A stretch of DNA of 8,811 nucleotides from Rubrobacteraceae bacterium (lineage in GTDB: Bacteria > Actinomycetota > Rubrobacteria > Rubrobacterales > Rubrobacteraceae): positions 1 to 8,811 of the forward strand of contig JAJNDJ010000046.1 in NCBI GenBank assembly GCA_021156345.1, in the 5' to 3' direction. Below, one piece after another: positions 5,772 to 8,811 of this stretch (position 1 is the stretch's first letter; the number at the start of each line of letters is the position of its first letter). The position numbers were made by a program, and so were the translations under genes. Under the pieces are notes generated by a model. The model was not told where the DNA came from. It did no database searches and saw only the letters and a program-made list of their open reading frames with translations.

Positions 5772-7476
5772 AAAAACATCGAGCGTACCCGCAATTTCTG
5801 CATAATAGCGCACATAGACCACGGCAAGAGCACCCTCGCAGACAGGCTACTCGACATAACAGAGGCCGTCCCCGAACGAGACCGGATGGACCAGATCCTC
5901 GACACCATGGACCTGGAGCGCGAACGTGGCATCACGATCAAGGCCCAGGCCGTGCGTGTCCTCTACAACAGGGAAGACGGCGAGTACAACCTGAACCTGA
6001 TCGATACGCCTGGCCACGTAGACTTCGCCTACGAGGTCTCGCGCGCCATAGCGGCCTGTGAAGGCGCGCTCCTCATCGTAGACGCGAGCCAGGGCATACA
6101 GGCCCAGACCCTCGCGAATCTCTATCTGGCGATGGAGCACGACCTCGAGATAATACCCGTGCTCAATAAGATAGACCTCCCAATAGCCGATGTTCCGTCC
6201 GTCACAGAAGAGATCGTTGAGCTGCTCGGCGTGGAAGAAGAGGAGATTATCAAGATCTCCGCCAAGACCGGCGAGAACGTAACCGGCGTGCTCGACGCGA
6301 TCGTGGACCGCGTCCCTGCGCCGCAAACCGAGAACGATGAGACGCGGGCCCTCATCTTCGACTCCCTCTACGACCCTTACCGCGGCGTCATCTCACTGGC
6401 GCGTCTGTTCGACGGTGAGCTGAAGAAGGGCGACAGGGTCAGGGCGATGGGGAGCGAAGAGCACTTCGAGCTTCTGGAGGTCGGTTGCTACTCACCGAAA
6501 CCCACGGCTCTCCCCGTACTCGGAACGGGCGAGGTAGGAGGCTCTCCCCGTACTCGGAACGGGCGAGGTAGGATATGTGATCGCAGGCCTCAAAGACATC
6601 GAAGCCCTGCGCGTCGGCGATACGGTCACGCGGGTGCAAAGGCCTGCCTCAGAACCGCTACCAGGCTACGCGAAGGCGTTGCCCACTGTCTTCTCTGGCC
6701 TATATCCTACGGAGGGTGACGACTTCGAACGCCTCAGGGAGGCCCTCTCCAAGCTGCAGCTAAACGACGCTTCGCTCTTCTTCGAGCCCGAGAACTCCAG
6801 GATGGGCTTCGGGTTCAGGTGCGGTTTTCTAGGGTTGTTGCACATGGAGATCATCCAGGAGCGACTCGAGCGCGAGTTCGACCTCGATCTCATTGCCTCC
6901 CGGGCGACCGTGATCTGCCCCAAAGAGTACGTGGGGGCCGTGATGGGACTCTGCCACGAGAGACGCGGGGTCTCGGTAGGGATGGAGTACATCTCGACCC
7001 GCAGGGTGCAGCTCACCTACGACTTGCCACTGGCCGAGATCATCACGGACTTCTTCGATGCCATGAAGAGTCGCACGAAGGGCTACGCCTCCTACGACTA
7101 CGAGCAGCTTGGCTACGAGCCTTCCGACCTGGTGAAGGTCGAGGTCCTCGTCTCTGGTGACACCGTGGACGCGCTCTCCATCATCGTCCACCGTGATAAG
7201 TCTTACCAGCGCGGCCGGGCACTCGTCGAGAAGCTCAAAGAGTTGATCCCACGCCAGCAGTTCGAGGTGCCAGTGCAGGCCACGATGGGCAAGCGCGTGA
7301 TCGCGCGCGAGACCGTTCGCGCCTATCGCAAAGACGTTACTGCCAAATGCTACGGCGGAGACATAACCCGCAAACGCAAGCTGCTCGAGCAACAGAAAAA
7401 GGGCAAGCGCCGCATGAAGCAGGTCGGGAGCGTGGAGATACCACAGGAGGCCTTCCTGGCGGCGCTGCGTATTTGA
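5769..7476 (+). pseudogene. lepA: Elongation factor 4 (LepA), frameshifted and internally shortened
   Basis: LepA/EF4 is a ribosome-bound GTPase that acts on translating or assembling ribosomes. The first frame (5769-6719) starts [10 protein letters not shown] and has all GTPase motifs: AHIDHGKST (14-22), RGIT (53-56), DTPGH (79-83), NKID (133-136), SAK (164-166). It is normal up to GTGEVG (residue 257), then reads 59 aberrant residues to a stop. The second frame carries the rest, from [18 protein letters not shown] to [11 protein letters not shown]. An exact 34-bp tandem duplication (6506-6573) causes the break; with one copy removed, the protein reads [10 protein letters not shown] without flaw. 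The restored protein would have 557 residues against the usual roughly 600, because about 38 residues are missing after DLDLIAS at the domain III/V junction. The C-terminal domain ([19 protein letters not shown]) is intact. The clean codon pattern suggests recent damage or an assembly error. Confidence 0.88.
6506..6573 (+). repeat. Exact 34-bp tandem duplication inside lepA
   Basis: Copy 1 (6506-6539) and copy 2 (6540-6573) are identical and adjoining, each beginning GGCTCTCCCC and ending GCGAGGTAGGA. Thirty-four is not a multiple of three, so the duplication moves the downstream reading frame by one. In the shifted frame copy 1 even supplies a TAG (6535-6537). A tandem repeat of this size can collapse by slippage, which would restore the frame. 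Confidence 0.97.
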
Positions 7477-7511
7477 GAGCATCTCAGCAAACTGCAGCGG
7501 CTAGTCATCAC

Positions 7512-7529
7512 GGCGGCTCCGCCGCCTTT
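7512..7529 (+). terminator. Terminator-like hairpin after lepA
   Basis: GGCGGC (7512-7517), loop TCC, GCCGCC (7521-7526), then TTT. A perfect six-pair GC stem with a tight loop lies 35 bases after the lepA stop. The T-run is short, so termination may be partial. It separates lepA from the hrcA promoter. Confidence 0.5.
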
Positions 7530-7574
7530 GAGCAAGTCAACCAGAGCGCGCCTACAGGAAGCTGAAATGCTGAT

Positions 7575-7602
7575 TTGGGAGAACCCGCACCCATGTTAAA
7601 AT
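7575..7602 (+). promoter_or_regulatory. Promoter of hrcA-dnaJ
   Basis: TTGGGA (7575-7580, four of six) is followed after 16 bases by TAAAAT (7597-7602, five of six). Transcription would start near 7609, only a few bases before the hrcA ATG (7613), so the mRNA is nearly leaderless; no Shine-Dalgarno is present. No CIRCE operator (TTAGCACTC-N9-GAGTGCTAA) is visible around it, which suggests that HrcA does not repress its own gene here. Confidence 0.55.
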
Positions 7603-7612
7603 CACCAGCGAT

Positions 7613-8641
7613 ATGAGGCACCTCGAGCTTTCAGAAAGGCAACGCGAGCTACTGCTCAAAACGCTGGAGATCTACATCTCCACGGGCGCCCCTGTCGGTA
7701 GCCATGCCCTGTCCGAGGAGTTGGATGCGAGCAGTTCCACGATCCGTGCGGAGCTGGCCCACCTCGAGTCCCTGGGCCTGCTAGACCATCCGCACACGTC
7801 GGCCGGAAGGGTCCCTACGGACAGTGGCTACCGCTACTACGTCGACGCCCTGATGGAAGCGAACTCGAGAGATGAGACGGCGTTTGAAGCCCTCGAAGGT
7901 TACGGCAACGTGGACGAGCTGCTACGTGGCGTCTCGGAGGGTATGAGCGAGGTGACCAGCCTTCTGGCCGTGGTCGCCGGGCCGACCGTCCTCGGCGAGT
8001 CGCCCGCCCGTGTCGACTTTTTGCCTCTTGGCGAAGGCAGGCTCCTGCTCGTTGTATCGATGGAGAGCGGCGCCTCTTCGAGCGCCGCGATCACACTCCC
8101 CATCCCCGTTGAGGATGATGAATTGCGCCACATCTTCGCAGCCCTCAACTCCTGGCTGGGAGGTCGTCCTCTCGGCACCGACCTTGAGCTCAGGCTCGCT
8201 GCCCGCACGGCGCTCTCGGACCACGACCCTATGACAGTGGGAGCCGTCCTGGAGGCCGTAGGCGCGCTGGGAAGGGCGACGGAGCGCGGGGTCTTCATCC
8301 AGGGTGCCTCGGCCCTCCTTAGCCGCCTGGACGACCTCGACCCTGGCAGCCTCTCGGCCGTGATAGAGGTCTTCGAGCGCCGGCGCTGGTTGCTGCGTCT
8401 GATGGGCGACGCCCTCCGTCGCTCCGTTTCGAGCAGCGGAGTCGTCGTCTCCATCGGCACGGAGAGCGGGTTCCTGAACCTGACGGGCACGAGCCTCGTG
8501 GCCTCGGCCTACAGCCACCACGAGCGGCCATACGGGGTTGTCAGCCTGATCGGCCCGAAGCGGATGGACTACGACGCCGCCATAACGACGGTCCGCTCGG
8601 CCGCGGAGGCCCTTACCAACTGTCTGGACGCCAGGTTCTAG
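7613..8641 (+). CDS. hrcA: Heat-inducible transcription repressor HrcA
   Basis: Predicted 342-residue repressor of class I heat-shock genes, which binds CIRCE operators with help from GroEL. The winged-helix DNA-binding domain spans about 1-80: RQRELLLKTLEIYISTGAPV (9-28), GSHALSEELDASSSTIRAEL (29-48), and the highly conserved HTSAGRVPTDSGYRYYVDAL (61-80). The rest is the GAF-like dimerisation domain with its inserted region. The C-terminal signature GVVSLIGPKRMDYDAAI near the end is typical. Length is normal (about 340-350). The stop TAG is directly followed, in the same frame, by the TTG start of dnaJ, so the two are certainly cotranscribed and probably translationally coupled. The hrcA-dnaJ arrangement is known in many bacteria; grpE and dnaK are not in the window. 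Confidence 0.95.
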   Translation: MRHLELSERQRELLLKTLEIYISTGAPVGSHALSEELDASSSTIRAELAHLESLGLLDHPHTSAGRVPTDSGYRYYVDALMEANSRDETAFEALEGYGNVDELLRGVSEGMSEVTSLLAVVAGPTVLGESPARVDFLPLGEGRLLLVVSMESGASSSAAITLPIPVEDDELRHIFAALNSWLGGRPLGTDLELRLAARTALSDHDPMTVGAVLEAVGALGRATERGVFIQGASALLSRLDDLDPGSLSAVIEVFERRRWLLRLMGDALRRSVSSSGVVVSIGTESGFLNLTGTSLVASAYSHHERPYGVVSLIGPKRMDYDAAITTVRSAAEALTNCLDARF

Positions 8642-8811
8642 TTGGCAACCAAGCGCGATTACTACGAGATTCTGGGCGTGTCCAGGGAAGCGTCGGACGC
8701 AGAGATCAAGAAATCTTACCGTCGCCTCGCCCGCTCCCACCACCCCGACGCGAACCCAGGCGACCACGAAGCCGAAGAACGCTTCAAGGAGCTCACCGAG
8801 GCCTACGAGGT
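8642..8811 (+). CDS. dnaJ: Chaperone DnaJ, N-terminal part (runs off the window)
   Basis: First 56 codons of DnaJ, the Hsp40 co-chaperone that stimulates DnaK ATPase. The J domain is visible: [20 protein letters not shown] (4-23), then [17 protein letters not shown] with the essential HPD triad, then [12 protein letters not shown]. The start is TTG at 8642, directly after the hrcA TAG; no start can lie further upstream in frame, and the J domain begins within four residues. The ribosome binding site is weak (CCAGG inside the end of hrcA), so translation probably depends on ribosomes finishing hrcA. The glycine-rich, zinc-finger and C-terminal domains lie beyond the edge, so whether this is full-length DnaJ rather than a CbpA-like protein is inferred from the hrcA neighbour. 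Confidence 0.9.
   Translation, partial: MATKRDYYEILGVSREASDAEIKKSYRRLARSHHPDANPGDHEAEERFKELTEAYE

Noticed and set aside
6540..6719. 59-residue tail of the first lepA frame as a new domain
   Set aside because: It is the out-of-frame reading of normal LepA codons after the duplication, not an evolved sequence.

Overview
The window looks like chromosome from a high-GC Gram-positive bacterium, probably a Rubrobacter-like deep-branching actinobacterium. The evidence is GC-rich coding sequence, frequent GTG and TTG starts, -10 boxes sitting right against start codons (leaderless transcripts), and the housekeeping set holA / rpsT / lepA / hrcA / dnaJ. The genus is an inference from protein flavour and was not checked by search.

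Layout. 1-600: no recognisable gene, visibly lower GC, with one good sigma70-type promoter (296-324). 601-969 (+): small NTF2/SnoaL-like protein. 1159-1458 (-): small ABM-type protein with a perfect Shine-Dalgarno. 1459-1963: intergenic DNA with several inverted repeats, including an operator-like 18-bp palindrome. 1964-3310 (+): type II NADH dehydrogenase with an N-terminal hydrophobic segment. 3402-4331 (+): holA, DNA polymerase III delta subunit. 4328-4594 (+): decayed GNAT acetyltransferase, ending near a 28-nt near-perfect palindrome (4601-4628). A minus-strand block follows: a His-rich hypothetical (4640-4906), a three-helix membrane protein (4976-5233), the N-terminal stub of a SAM-dependent methyltransferase (5299-5418) and rpsT (5424-5684). 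A compact divergent promoter region separates rpsT from lepA (5769-7476, +). A terminator-like hairpin follows, then hrcA (7613-8641) and the start of dnaJ (8642 to the window edge).

The most unusual point is lepA. An exact 34-bp tandem duplication (6506-6539 / 6540-6573) shifts the frame in domain II and splits the gene into two open frames; removing one copy restores perfect LepA sequence. The downstream half also lacks about 38 residues that other LepA proteins carry at the domain III/V junction, as a clean in-frame deletion near 6895-6918. With the GNAT and methyltransferase remnants, the 4.3-7.5 kb stretch holds three damaged genes. This points to local gene decay, or alternatively to sequence or assembly error.

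Functionally, lepA (translation), hrcA (heat-shock repressor) and dnaJ (co-chaperone) form the right-hand translation and proteostasis block. hrcA and dnaJ are separated by a single stop codon and lie in the same frame. holA and lepA share a TAGAAT box exactly 6 nt before their start codons, suggesting leaderless mRNAs. I see no CRISPR array, tRNA, rRNA or intact mobile element, and I did not identify a novel defence or metabolic system.
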